A stretch of 64,000 nucleotides of DNA, taken from positions 11,565,741-11,629,740 of the forward strand of contig OX459110.1 of assembly GCA_949775045.1 (NCBI GenBank). The letters run 5' to 3'. The notes beneath the pieces were generated by a model, which saw nothing but the letters and a program-made list of their open reading frames with translations, searched no databases and was not told where the DNA came from. Position numbers and translations under genes: made by a program. Within the stretch, counting starts at the first letter, position 1. Each line of letters opens with the position of its first letter. This DNA comes from Metridium senile (lineage: Eukaryota > Cnidaria > Anthozoa > Actiniaria > Metridiidae). Shown here in pieces: positions 11,301-21,935 of this stretch.

Positions 11301-14300
11301 GAATTTGCTGTTAGAAGGCGGGGAATTCTTACCTAAACTCTGATGACGCTTGAGCATTGCCCCCGAAGTGCCAGGTCCTGCCGTCGGACGTCCTAAAGGA
11401 TTTCCCTCGTTAACTCTGTCCAAACAACTTAAAGCTTCCCGTAGGAGTTGGCTTGTTCGATCTATTTGCTGCTTCTCAGACATATTATTATAGCTAACAG
11501 CTAAATAGATACACAGTTTACACTGGTAGAAAGTACGAAGAAACGAAGCACGTGGAGCACGGTAACTTGACGTACGCCTGTGTTTAAAAAGTCAGCCGCT
11601 GGACGTAATGATGACGTCAAACATAATGGCATGAAGTTTTTGATCAAATGACAAACGACATAAAAAATCAGATTGATTTTGATGGAATCTATTTGAAATC
11701 GATTACACAGCTTGTTTAAAAACAAGAGAACGCAACAAATTGATCTAATGGCATCTGATACGATTGAATGACTACGAAGGATTGATATCACAGAATGAAC
11801 AAATTGATCTAATGCATCTGATATGATCTAATGGCATCGGATATGATTGAATGACAACGAAGGATTGATATCACAGAATGAACAAATTGATCTAATGGCA
11901 TCTGATATGATTGAATGACAATTAAGTCCGGAATCCCCCTCCATATCTTTCCTTCTTTTCCATCCTTTCTTCCTTTCCTTTACTTCCTTCCTTTTCTTTC
12001 TTTCCTTTCCTTTCTTTTCCTTCCTTTCCTTTCCTTTTCTTTCTTTCCTTGTATCCTTTCCTTCCTTTCCTTCCTTCCCTCCTTCCTTTTCTTCCTTCCT
12101 TCCTTCTTTCTTTTGTTCCCTTCCTTTCCTTCCTTTCCTTCCTTCCCTCCTTCCTTTTCTTTCTTCCTTTTCTTCCTTCCATTCCTTCCTTTCCTTTCTT
12201 TCCTTTCTTTCCTTTCTTTCCTTGTATCCTTTCCTTCCTTTCTTCTTTTCCTTCCTTACATTCCTGCTGTCTTTAATTTCTTTACTTCATTCTTCCCTCC
12301 CTCCTTCCTTCCTTCCTTCTATCTTGGGTTTCCTTTCTTTTCTTCATCTTCCTATTCTTTTATTGATTTATTTGTGCTCTATTTGTTCTAAACAAGTTGT
12401 TTGTTTCTTTGTACAGGAGATAGCCCATGAGAGGGTGAGAATTATAAAATGGGTCAAAATGACCAAACACTGGGACAAATACATCAGAGGAGAAAAGGTA
12501 TACAATGCATCTGTCTCTTTGACTATCATCAATGATAGATCCTTATGATAATCAGCCCTTTGCAGGACCTGGTCATTTGACCTTGTCAATCAAAACATCT
12601 AATACCCCATTCACACATGTAAACATGCTTTAAAGTAGTTTAACTAAGCTTTTCTAAACATTTTGTTTAATAAAAATTCAGTTTAACAAAACAGGTTTTG
12701 GTGTGAATGAGGTATAAGAGTAGTTACAATGCCAGAATGTCAAGATAAGCATTCTCTGGCATCTGCAAATAATTGTTAAAATAATTGTATTTTTATACTA
12801 AATTAAACACAATTATTCTCTCAGGCTCTATGAATAGGGGTCAGTGACAACCTCGACTTTGTCTTAGTTATTATAGATCAGTATTCGCCTTGCCTTTCAC
12901 AAGTAATTGTTCAATTATGTGACCTTTTAACAAGTCAACACAATTATTCTCTCAGGCTCTATGAATAGGGGTCAGTGATAACCTCGACTTTGTCTTAGTT
13001 ATTATTGATCAGTATTCACCTTGCCTTTCACAAGTAATTGTTCAATTATGTGACCTTTCAACAAGTGAAAACAATTATTCTCTCAGGCTCTATGCAGGGA
13101 TTCTGGCATTATGCGGAGGAAAAATCAAAATTATGCGGAATTTTTTCGGAAGATTATGCGGAAGAAACGATAAATTATGCGGAAAATTATGCGGGATGAC
13201 GTAATCGCTTAAAACTTAAAATAAAACTAATTCCACTTACTTTAGCTCTCCTATTTCGGTAATTTTTTACACATAAATGTCATATCATTCGTTTTTTATC
13301 AATAATTCAAACTAACAACAACACTATATTAACCAAAAGAACTAACGATTTCCGTTAAACGTTCCGCCATCTTGGAAAACCGCCAAACAGCATGGGGCCT
13401 GAGCCTAGATACAGGAAGCCCAATACTATAGAAATAAAAACAAAATGGCTTCGCTTCGACGGCGTTCAGTGTAAGCCGTGAAAATGAACAATTTGTACTT
13501 TGTACGACTGTAACAAAACGGCAAAAATTTATTCAAGCAAGCAAGGGAGATAATTAATATATAAATATCTATTGTTTTATCTATTTTTTTTTTTTTTGGT
13601 GCTTTTATCTATTTTTTTTTGTTGGCAAATTATGCAAGATTATGCGGAAAGTAGTCAATTATGCGGGTCCGCACCTCCGCATAATGCCAGAATCCCTGTC
13701 TATGAATATGGGTTGGTGATAACCTCGACTTTGTCTTAGTTATTATTCACCTTTCCTTGACAAGTAATTGTTCAATTATGTGACATTTTTCTTGTGTTTC
13801 TTTCAGGCAAGAAAGAGAGTATATAAAGGAATCCCTAATTCATTAAGAGGTGATATCTGGAGAAGATTACTGTCCTTGGATAAGATTCCCAACAGAAGAG
13901 AAACATATGAGGTACCTGACTGGTCTACACTATCATCAACATTATAATTCATCAAAATACATTATAAACAGGTTCCCATGTAAATCTGTACTTTTGCAAA
14001 TTTTGTTGATGTGTGCTAAACACACAGATCAACCAATCAGAGAAGTTCACTTCAGAAATAATATACTCTGGTTGATCTGTGTGTTTAGCACACATCAACA
14101 CAATTTGCAAAAGTACAGATTTATATGGGAACCTGTTCATAATGATTATAATTAATGGTAATACATGACCAGGGATGGATCTAGGGGTGTATCCCTTCAG
14201 GCATCAGACACCCCCGTAGCACCACAATTACCCCTATGTTGTTTAAGACATTTAGGGACTGGACACCCCCTTATATCACAACAGCCCTTCATTTGCAATT

Positions 14301-17300
14301 GGGACACCCCCTGACAAATTTCCACCATTATCTTAATCATTATTGGTGTAAATTATTAATACTATTGCTATAATATTCAATTGCTATTATATTCAATAAT
14401 ATATTCCTTTACTTATATACATGTTCATCCATTTCTATTTGTTAGAAATTTAGAAGTATTGCAAGAACATCATCACCAGACATCCGACAGATTGATCTAG
14501 ATGTCAATAGAACATACAGAGATCATATCATGTTTAGAGAACGATATGGAATCAAGTAAGTCAAACACTTCACTTATATTCAAAGTTCTAAATAATGAAT
14601 TGTAAATATTGCAATTGCCCTATTTCATTATGACGTCACAATGTGTTTACAGTGGGGGATAGAATCGCTGAAAACAATGGCAAATTCAACTAAATCTTCC
14701 TTCTCTTTGAAAATTGAGCTTCATATTATCTAGTTTTTATGTATGTTATGTGTCTATGTTTATACTTTCATATTTATGGCATTTTGTTGTCAATGATTTC
14801 TTTCCTCGCCGTCTTGTAAATGCAATTTTATTGTGTATTCTCGTATTGTTGTTATGAATCTGTCCCCCACTGGCGTCCATGATCTTTAGCGTTAAGACAA
14901 TAGAATGTTTCGATGTCACGTCATAGTGAAATAGGACAATAATTGTTATTTAATATAGTACTAGTGGCCTAGATGAAAATTGCTTAGGAAAATCTAGTAA
15001 CCCAATAAAGTGATATTATTATACAGTCAATGTTCATTTCCACTGGATTTCAGAGGCCAATTTCATAACCACTTGACAATGCAATACAATAATTAACAAT
15101 AAACTGTTATAACCTTTAAAGTTATCTAACTTACGGCCCTCAACTATGCTGCCCTCTTAGCTTGGTTATTGAGGAATTTGAATGGTATTTAGTAATCTGT
15201 TATTTTTTATAAGCACTATGTTTACATGGTCTGTTTGTTTGTTTCCAGGCAACAAGCATTATTCCATGTTCTTGCTGCGTATTCAATGTACAATGTGGTA
15301 AGTAGTAGATGCTTATAATAAACATTATCATCATTGTATCATCATCATCATTGGGCCAGATTGGAAAAAAGCCCTGTTTTATCTGTTTACAAAAGACTTT
15401 AAAAAAATTATATCATTAGCATCATCATTATCCTCACAACCACCATGTCTTCATCATCACCATCTTTATCACCACCATCATCATCATCGTCATAATCACC
15501 AACATTATACTCATTATCATCATCATCATCATTATTACTTTCTTTATCATGCTAAAATACAAAACCAGACCTGACATACTAATAATTAAGCCATTCACTC
15601 TTAATAATAATAATTACAGTTGTTTTAAATGCGCATCTTTCCAAGCCTCAATACGCTTACAATTGCTTAAAGATAAACTTAAATATCTTCTTATCATATC
15701 TTATCATAACTAAAAACCAACTACGAGAGAAAATTACACATCATGTTAAGCGAAAATACACGAAACAAAATAATCTCTCTATGTAGAGAGTATGTTATAA
15801 ATGATTCATGAGTTACCTAAAAAAATATGCCAAGAAAATATTTGATGTTGTAGAGCGAAAACACTAGAACCATGAAATAAAAAAAAAAAAATAGTTACTA
15901 ACCAATAGTTTTTATTTAGTGACTATTTAGTCAGTATCACTCAACCAGAAACATCAAATACAAAAGGAAACAATACCTCATAGTAACTAATAGTCGCTAC
16001 CTTTATAGTAACTAATAGTCGCTAAATAAGAACTATTACACACTAACAGTTTTATTTTGTTTCATGGTTCTAGTGTTTTCGCTCTATTGTGTTAATATGT
16101 GTTTGTTTGTTTACCCAACAGGAAGTTGGCTATTGTCAAGGGATGAGTGGTGTAGCTGCATTGCTTCTAATGTATCTCAATGAAGAGGTAACCCAAACAC
16201 TTGACTAATACATTCTTGAAACATTTGACTCAATAGTTGATGGTCTTGTTTTGTTTAGGATGCTTTTTGGGCTCTCTCAACATTGTTAACAGGACGGAAA
16301 CATAGTATGCATGGTAAGAAACAATTCTTTTATTTGTTTATTGTATTTGCTTTATTAAGCAGAGATATGAAGTTTAACTTCAAGTGAGATATATCAAGAT
16401 TAAATACAAGAAGATAAATGTTAAATGTATTAATCTATTTATTATATAGCATCCAGTGTTTTAAATCCAGAAATTATTTAAAAATGTTCAAAACATAGAC
16501 ATGGGTGATAAATAGAAATACCAACACCGGACACATGTGTGCAAAATCCCTATAATATATTATATGTTATTTAATAAAATTTGATAATAACATTCTTAAG
16601 AAAGAATGTTGATATTGGAGTCTGACCTTTATACTTTTGACAACCAGAGTGGAAGTCATCTTCAGAATAAAAAACTACACGCTCACACCTGGGTTCAAAT
16701 ATTAGAATTTCAAAGTGAACAGTGAACACAGAAAGATGATTGCAATATATATATACAACATATTGGTAATATTGGTGTTTTTCTGGACAGTTTATTTACT
16801 AAATATAAGATTGGCATTGGATTTTCAATATTTTGCTTTATTCACCATTAACTCTGAAAACGTTTTTTTGAAATATAACTGTAGTTATAAAATTATTGAT
16901 CTATTTGAACATTAACATGTATCACTGACAATAATCTGTAATAAAAATACTACCACCACCAATTAGTCTGGCCACCGATATTTTGTAATGATAATGTATT
17001 TTTTCTCTTTAGGTTTATTCATTCCTGGATTTCCAAAACTGATAAGATTCCAGGAACATCATGACCGAATATTAAAAAAGCTGGCACCACGGCTCTTTAA
17101 ACACCTGGTTAGTAGATGGTCCTAGATGATGAAATCACTGCAAATACTTGAATCATTTACAATGATTGTCATGTTTACAGTAGTTGTAATTGTCATTGTC
17201 ATCATTATCAACGTCATCTCCATCATCAGCAGCACTGTTATCATCATTATGATAATAATAATAATAATAATAATTTTTATTTATAAAGCGCAAATACAAA

Positions 17301-20300
17301 ATTATAAAAAAAAATTATAGTATCGTTGTTATCATTATCATCACATGGCAGCATTATCATGAAAATGATTTTAAACATTATCGTCATCATCATCATTACC
17401 ATCATCACCATCATCATCACCGTTATTATTATCATCATCATCATCATTATCATCTTCATTATCAACATCATCGACATCATCATAACCTTGATCATCATCA
17501 CTATTAGCATCACCATCATCATTATCATTATCATCATCATTACCATTATCATCATCATTATCATCATCACCATTAGCATCACCATCATCATTACAATCAC
17601 CATTATCACCATTACCATTATCATCATCATTATCATCATCACCATTACCATCACCAGCCATTACCATCATCATTATCATTATCATCATCATTACCATTAT
17701 CATCATCATTATCATCATCACCATTAGCATCACCATCATCATTACAATCACCATTATCACCATTACCATTATCATCATCATTATCATCATCACCATTACC
17801 ATCACCAGCCATTACCATCATCATTATCATCATCACCATTACCATCACCATTATAATCATTGCTATCATCATCATCTCTTCATATTCACTATTTTGTTGT
17901 TTTCCAGGAAAGAGAAGGATGCCATACAAGTCTGTATACATTAAAATGGTTCATGCAGTGCTTTCTCGACAGGGTAAGTTTGTGTGTGTATTTGTTACTA
18001 TAATTATTGTTCTCATTGTTGTTGATCAAATTATGTTCGCCCCATTTTCACACAAGACGACATAAGACATTTGTCTGACTTGTATTGTGAAAACTGTTAT
18101 TTTGTACTTGTTGCTTTTATTGTTTTTAATTACTCGGGCTTCCCTGTACAGAAAAGCCCGAGTCTAAAAATGCAAATGGTTCTTTTTTTCGTCGTCGTCT
18201 TGGTCCTCAAATTGGAGGGTCAGGTCCCAGGCGTTCCTAGCAATAATGATGTAATGTCTCATTTGAAGCCTGAGAGATCGCCCAGGTAGCATCTAGTTTA
18301 TTATTAACATTAATGTTATAATTTTTTTTAGCTTCCATTCTCGTTGACCCTAAGAGTGTATGACATATTCTTGTTGGAAGGAGATAGAATACTGACTGCG
18401 ATGGCCTACAACATTATAAAGATGCATAAGAGTATGTACACTTGTAGTTTTATCCTGCTCTCTCCATGTACTGGAAACCTATTGTGTTATTTGTTATTTT
18501 TGTTCTGTTGTTAACCTTGGGGGTCTTTTGTTGTTTCTGTTCTCTACTTTCACAATAATCATAAAGCTTTCTGTTTGGGGGTAGCTATTGTAATTCAAAT
18601 CAAACAAATTGTAATTCAAATCAAACAAATTGTTGTTCAAATCAAACAAATTGTAATTCAAACAAATTGTAATTCAAATCAACCAATTGTTATTCAAATC
18701 AAACAAATTGCAATTCAAATCAAACAAATTGCAATTCAAATCAAACAAATTATTATTCAAATCAAACAAATTGTAATTCAAATCAAATATAATATATACC
18801 CCCCCTCCCCCCAAAAAAGGAGACATTATTTCCAGTGCAAGGAGAAGGAGTGCGTTCTTTCCAGTGTTATTAAAACCATGCTATAGTATAATGCTATATA
18901 ATGCTACCACTATTATTCCCATGTTCGTCTATTGTCATTATCGTCATAATAATCGCTATCATCATCATGAATATCATCATCATCATGACTACCGTCGCCA
19001 CAAAAATCTGACAGCATTACATATATTATCATCATTATCATAATAACCATCGCCACAATCACCATCATCATCACCATAGCGACATCCATTATCATGAATG
19101 TTGTCATCGTCTTCATCCATCGTTTAACTTCATTCCTGCATTTCTTCCTCTAGAAATATTTTCCAAGATGAACTTGGAGGAAGTCGTGCAGTTCTTACAA
19201 GAAAGCATGCACATGTACCCTTACGATGACGACGAGGTCGTAGAACTCTTGCAATCATCAATGTTTGAACTCAAGAAAATTGGGCTCGACGTACCCCCAC
19301 CCCCTAAGAAAGAAGAACTACCTCAGCTTCCCCCTGGAGCATCTTTGAAACGAGGCTCGTACCAGACCGCCTCATATCGTGCGCGTAAGAACAAAGAAAG
19401 AGGAAAGATAATAAGTGTTCCTGTAGAAAGACCTCCCTCGCCCGAGTCTCCTGTCAGAATATCACCGATAAAAGGACTTCCGACTCGACCCGATAGTCCA
19501 AATTACAGTGAAAGTGAAATGTCGATGATGTCGATGTCAACGATACACGACTCACATTCGATGCATCATGTCTCAAGATCGACAGTTATCGACACCGACA
19601 GAGTTCGAGTGTCGAGTGTCGATCTTGACACACGACCGATCGACACGAGAAATAGCCGACGAACTCAGTACTCTGAGCACAGAAAGAGTGATGGAACGGC
19701 GTTGGACGAACCTGCATTCAATTCGATTCCCACCAAGTTGTCGTACCATTCGGAAAGTGTACTCGTTCGTCGTGACGGCGCCGTGACCAATCACGTCTCG
19801 CCCCGAAAACCCGTCGAAAAACCGATGTCAACGTTTCGACCAATCAACGGCGATATCGACGCGCTGAACGGAGGAGCCAGGCCTGATAAATCGCCCGTGT
19901 GGAGAAGTAGAAACGAAATGGACTCCTCGCACCAGGTCTCTTTTACTTTCGTCTAAACACGGAACTTAAAAATTGCCATATATGGAAGTCATTGCGGACA
20001 CGTGATGTACATAAGCCAATCAGAACTCGTGCAGTTTTTGAACTGTATAAATGAACTTTAAAAAATTATATAAACTAAAAATCACAAATTTGAACTGCTT
20101 CTAAAATAACAATGTAATATTGCAGTGGGCGTTATAATAATAATAATAATAAGTAATAGAATAACATTTTTTCTGTTTAAAATTAGAAGTATATTTTTAA
20201 AGGTTTTTATTATAGATAGTGATATTTTTATTCTATGAGTCAGTTCACTTTATCCAGCATTACTTGAAAATATTGTAGTGATACAAGCTTCGTTTTGATT

Positions 20301-21871
20301 GGCAATCTCCTGACCAATCATGGAGACGCTTATAGAAAAAAAAATCTTGTATAGTATTGTCCAGAACAGACAGAGTTCCCAATGAATATTCGTTTTGAAA
20401 ATCATTGTCCAGCATTACTTGAAAATATTGTAGTGATACAAGCTTCCTTTTGATTGGCAATTTCCTGACCAATCATGGAGATGCTTATAGAAATATTTTT
20501 TTTGTATAGTATTGTCCAGAACAGACAAAGAATATTCGGTTTGAAAAGCACACAGTTGATAGTAGACTTGTAAAGGGACTGGACACTAACGAAGTGTTAT
20601 TGTTAAATAGAGAATTAGTTTGCTGAATTTACCGCTGGTCAATGTGATCGTATCGTGGTCATATATATTGATTTATTAAGATAATAACAATTATTGGTAC
20701 AAAAGATGGAATTGCCTTTGTCTTGTTGTCGTGACGTCTTCGTAAAGTGTTCGTAAATATCTCGTAATATAGTTGTAAATATCTCGTAATATATTCGTAA
20801 ATATCTCGTAATATATTCGTGTCTCACTTCTACTTTTCTCTTATGCACGTTTCCGACGCACTTTCTTCCATATAAGGTGATCTTTAAGTTCTGTGCACCA
20901 ATCAGCGTGCACTTGTCAATTCTTGCACTGCTCTACTTTAATCTTGATAAATGCACTCTTTATCTCTATCGACGTTTCGAACATTTGATCAGATGTTCCC
21001 GAATGTTTGATCACATTTGTTCGAATCTGTCATCGAGTATTCTTAATATTTGGTAATGTACACTTTTTCAATCTCCGCAAAGTGTTGGGATATTTGATCA
21101 GTTGTTTTAGATGTTTGGTCATAATATTTCGAAATATTTGGTAATGTACACTTTTTCAAAATTTTGGAATATTTGATCAGAGGTTCTCGAATGTTTGATC
21201 AGAGTTTCTCGAATGTTTGATCAAAGACTTCCAAACATTTCGTTTGTTGCTCTATTGTACATAATTCCTTTAGAATGTTATTGCCATTGTTCTGTCTTCT
21301 GTCTTCGCTAATTGGGTATGGGAACGATAGAGGCGTGGTCATATATAGGGCAAAAAATATTTGGAAAAACTAGGTGGGAATGAATAGACCTCTTTACCTC
21401 ATTTCAGACCACGTGTCATTCCCTTGATAATTGTTCTTTTATGATGAACGTGTTATATCATTTACATGTGAAAGAAACAATTCCCAAGGGTAGCATCACG
21501 TGATCTGAAATGGGACAACAAACAGGGAAGGTCTATTGTCCCACAAGGTGTTAAAAGGTCTCTATCATTGCAAACCCAACGTTCGTCTCGCTTCGATGCA
21601 AAGGCCCGGCTACCTTTCAAGATGGCGCAGGGAACTGTTTACAATTCTGAAGTAAACTGTGTTCTCTCGAAATGCAGCCATTTTTTATTTAACCGTTGAA
21701 CTGACTAACTCTTTTTAGGAACATCGTACAAGTAACTCGTCGCTACCAAGAGGACGAGCCGATAGCAGGACAAGTGTCAACAGTATTTCCAGTCAGCTGA
21801 GTAATGCAAGCTACCAGAGCATGCAATGGGAGACATCTAAGGCTAGTTTATATGAAATCACCGAACTATAG
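5383..21871 (+). CDS. USP6NL: USP6NL/RN-tre-like TBC-domain Rab GTPase-activating protein, 15 exons
   Basis: RN-tre family proteins stimulate GTP hydrolysis on endosomal Rabs (Rab5, Rab43 and others in vertebrates). Exons: 5383-5386, 8686-8759, 9394-9479, 9903-9936, 12417-12497, 13807-13911, 14446-14555, 15249-15297, 16122-16187, 16259-16313, 17013-17107, 17908-17973, 18332-18431, 19154-19935, 21719-21871; 1860 nt, 619 aa plus TAG, every phase closes. Residues 33-54 carry the family motif [21 protein letters not shown]. The TBC domain runs from about 100 to 315: [17 protein letters not shown] with the catalytic Arg finger at residue 150 (same number as in mammalian RN-tre), and GYCQGM with the Gln finger at 187. 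After it come a Pro-rich stretch ([16 protein letters not shown]) and a Ser/Arg-rich disordered tail. The four-base first coding exon (ATGA) is inferred from a GTGAGT donor and phase; a start at the ATG in exon 2 is possible. No ubiquitin protease domain is present, as in USP6NL. Confidence 0.93.
5387..7620 (+). other. Intron 1 of the USP6NL-like gene, no recognisable feature
   Basis: AT-rich sequence with many stops in all frames. A short open frame at 5733-5960 resembles nothing I know. No structured repeat seen before the MITE at 7625. Confidence 0.6.
7625..8035. mobile_element. Foldback MITE in intron 1
   Basis: Outer arms: GAATGCAAATAGTATATCTG on the left against CAGATATTTTGTTTGCACTC on the right. 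Inner inverted segments around 7770-7840 and 7910-7960 share CAGTACAATTTGTAATT and CACGATCTTC-like blocks. About 410 bp, no coding. Confidence 0.7.
8138..8415. mobile_element. Foldback MITE with CCATGAAACAAA arms
   Basis: Left end CTAGAGTTGTTTTCATTAAC and right end TTTCATGGGTTTAGTGTGGC pair imperfectly around ACCCATGAAACAAA / TTTGTTTCATGGGT. Similar ends occur at 49797-49962. Confidence 0.65.
8449..8645. mobile_element. Foldback MITE, family C, copy 1
   Basis: Arms share AATTTAGTAAGAAAGGAAT against ATTCCTTTCCCACTAATTT, with outer CACCTAATTGCGAGAATGTT and GACAACGTTCTTGCAATTTG. The second copy is at 38884-39036 in the last part of SND1 intron 2. Confidence 0.75.
8765..8985 (-). repeat. Dispersed repeat, family D, copy 1
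   Basis: The reverse complement aligns along about 200 bp with 62795-63005 (shared GGTGCGATTGTGC, TTTTAGCAAATTT, GGTTTTAC..ATCTTGC and GTTTCGC.TTATTTTTGGTGC blocks), next to a poly-G/C run in both copies. Confidence 0.75.
9530..9815. mobile_element. Two adjacent foldbacks in intron 3, family shared with 29570-29708
   Basis: First foldback: CGGCTAATGTGTTGCTATGT plus ACGTTTCCACCCAATTCAAA against TTTGAATTGGGTGGAAAC and ATAGCAACCATTAGCCG (about 9534-9698). It is followed by inverted CTAATCATATGCAAATCATC / GCATTTGCATATGATTAG ends at 9705-9803. The first is related to 29570-29708. Confidence 0.75.
9975..10074. repeat. Polypyrimidine tract, left part
   Basis: Nearly pure C/T on the plus strand (CTCTCT, TTCCTT runs). 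It continues after the palindromic element at 11946-12336, so the element appears to have landed inside one tract. Confidence 0.8.
10077..11943. mobile_element. 1.87 kb palindromic foldback element with an exon-like segment in each arm
   Basis: The element starts TGGAGGGGGATTCC and ends GGAATCCCCCTCCA, flanked by TA on both sides (10075-10076 and 11944-11945). Arms of about 880 bp (10077-10960 and 11085-11943) are near-identical inverted copies around a loop of about 125 bp. The outer parts hold tandem copies of CATATCAGATGCCATTAGAT. Each arm carries the same short coding-like block with a following GTAAGAATT donor (right arm 11483-11330, left arm 10559-10710). The TA duplication suggests a Tc1/mariner-like integrase. 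No transposase is visible, so it is non-autonomous. Confidence 0.85.
11330..11483 (-). pseudogene. Captured or residual first-exon fragment in the right arm of the palindrome
   Basis: Reads from [23 protein letters not shown] then [18 protein letters not shown] and ends at HQSL before GTAAGAATT. I do not recognise the family; such N-termini could belong to a transposon-encoded protein. The left-arm copy (10559-10710) has lost the ATG (TTG) and one G of a GGGGG run, so it is broken. The right arm is the better preserved copy. Confidence 0.5.
11946..12336. repeat. Long polypyrimidine tract in intron 4
   Basis: About 390 bp almost entirely C and T on the plus strand, made of TTCC, CTTT and TTTCC units with internal duplications (the TTTCCTTGTATCC block occurs twice). 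Mirror symmetry is compatible with triplex formation, an inference. All open frames across it are low complexity. Confidence 0.85.
12811..13800. repeat. Three-copy tandem repeat of about 130 bp, third copy interrupted by a MITE
   Basis: Units begin AATTATTCTCTCAGGCTCTA at 12811, about 12942 and about 13072. The third is split at 13094 by the 604 bp element and resumes at 13699, ending next to the exon 6 acceptor. Shared blocks include AACCTCGACTTTGTCTTAGT and ACAAGTAATTGTTCAATTAT. Confidence 0.9.
13095..13698. mobile_element. 604 bp non-autonomous DNA transposon with 6-bp target duplication
   Basis: Ends are CAGGGATTCTGGCATTATGC and its complement ending AGAATCCCTG, with a TIR of about 25 bp. 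TCTATG precedes (13089-13094) and follows (13699-13704) the element, while the uninterrupted tandem copies show it once, proving insertion. Subterminal ATTATGCGG repeats occur at both ends. CAGGG termini recall hAT, but hAT duplications are 8 bp, so I leave the superfamily open. Confidence 0.9.
13958..14152. mobile_element. Foldback MITE, family E, copy 1
   Basis: Arms AACAGGTTCCCATGTAAATC ... and ... GATTTATATGGGAACCTGTT pair over about 85 bp (GTACTTTTGCAAATTTTGTT, GTGTGCTAAACACACAGATC). Copy 2 is at 34320-34535. It lies in intron 6 of the TBC gene. Confidence 0.9.
14155..14345. other. Unassigned repeat-like sequence in intron 6
   Basis: Contains GGGATGGATCTAGGGGTG and several ACACCCCC blocks, which look like transposon remnants, but I find no second copy or terminal repeat in this window. 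Confidence 0.3.
14603..14945. mobile_element. MITE with CRE-containing inverted ends
   Basis: Left end CCCTATTTCATTATGACGTC and right end GACGTCATAGTGAAATAGG (the right reads CACGTCATAGTGAAATAGGA on the plus strand). A second inverted pair, GTGGGGGATAGA against TCTGTCCCCCAC, lies inside. Confidence 0.75.
15320..15545. repeat. (ATC)n microsatellite in intron 8
   Basis: Runs of ATC/ACC trinucleotides, interrupted at about 15356-15412 by unique sequence. Confidence 0.85.
15852..16087. mobile_element. Foldback MITE, family H, copy 1
   Basis: Ends TAGAGCGAAAACACTAGAAC and GGTTCTAGTGTTTTCGCTCT are near-perfect inverted repeats followed inward by CATGAAAT / GTTTCATG and by AATAGTTTTTATTTAGTGAC blocks. 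Related copy at 29190-29425. Confidence 0.9.
16314..17012 (+). other. Intron 10 of the TBC gene, no clear feature
   Basis: AT-rich. A 66-codon open frame at 16715-16915 is hydrophobic but has no family resemblance and lies in a canonical intron, so I do not call it. Confidence 0.5.
17248..17325 (-). mobile_element. LINE (CR1/L2-like) 3' tail fragment
   Basis: The reverse complement reads GTATTTGCGCTTTATAAATA then an (ATT)n tail, the usual 3' terminus of L2/CR1-type non-LTR elements. Only the end is present. Confidence 0.55.
17330..17880. repeat. (ATC/ATT)n array with higher-order duplication in intron 11
   Basis: About 550 bp of ATC, ATT and ACC trinucleotides. A block of about 145 bp ending ATCACCAGCCATTACC occurs twice in tandem (near 17530-17675 and 17676-17820). 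It ends just before the exon 12 acceptor. Long Met/Ile or Asp-rich frames are by-products. Confidence 0.9.
18540..18800. repeat. Minisatellite of AATTCAAATCAAACAAATTG units
   Basis: About ten head-to-tail copies of a 21-22 bp unit at 18590-18790, with some units shortened. The left flank (CTGTTTGGGGGTAGCTATTG, AGAGTACTTTCACAATA-like) matches, in reverse complement, 50055-50150, so it is an element with a minisatellite core. Confidence 0.85.
18925..19110. repeat. (ATC)n microsatellite in intron 13
   Basis: Interrupted ATC/ATT repeats between exon 13 and exon 14 of the TBC gene. Confidence 0.8.
20252..20555. repeat. Tandem duplication of about 153 bp in intron 14
   Basis: GTCCAGCATTACTTGAAAAT begins at about 20254 and 20407. 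The copies share the CTGACCAATCATGGAGA and GTATAGTATTGTCCAGAACA blocks and differ by few substitutions. Confidence 0.9.
20750..21240. repeat. Short degenerate repeats in intron 14
   Basis: Three copies of AAATATCTCGTAATATA at about 20754-20818, then repeated (T)CGAATGTTTGATCA-like units at about 20978-21230. No gene seen. Confidence 0.7.
21363..21542. mobile_element. Foldback MITE in intron 14
   Basis: Ends GTGGGAATGAATAGACCTCT and AGGTCTATTGTCCCAC pair imperfectly over about 45 bp, including TCATTTCAGACCACGTG against CACGTGATCTGAAATGGGA. Confidence 0.8.
21549..21665. repeat. Fragment of family F repeat
   Basis: Contains TCTCTATCATTGCAAACCC, CTTCGATGCAAAGGCCCGGC and TACCTTTCAAGATGGCGCAG, shared with the outer element at 61955-62315 and partly with about 51590-51635. 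It lies just upstream of the last exon of the TBC gene. Confidence 0.65.
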
Positions 21872-21935
21872 TTACAGTGCCTGGAATTCCTGGAAAGAAA
21901 AGGGGTCGGATGGTTCTCAGACAGAAACTCGCTTA

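Noticed and set aside
11915..12590. Ser/Phe/Leu-rich long frames
   Set aside because: They read a polypyrimidine tract; the real exon 5 of the RabGAP gene (12417-12497) is a different frame with family similarity.
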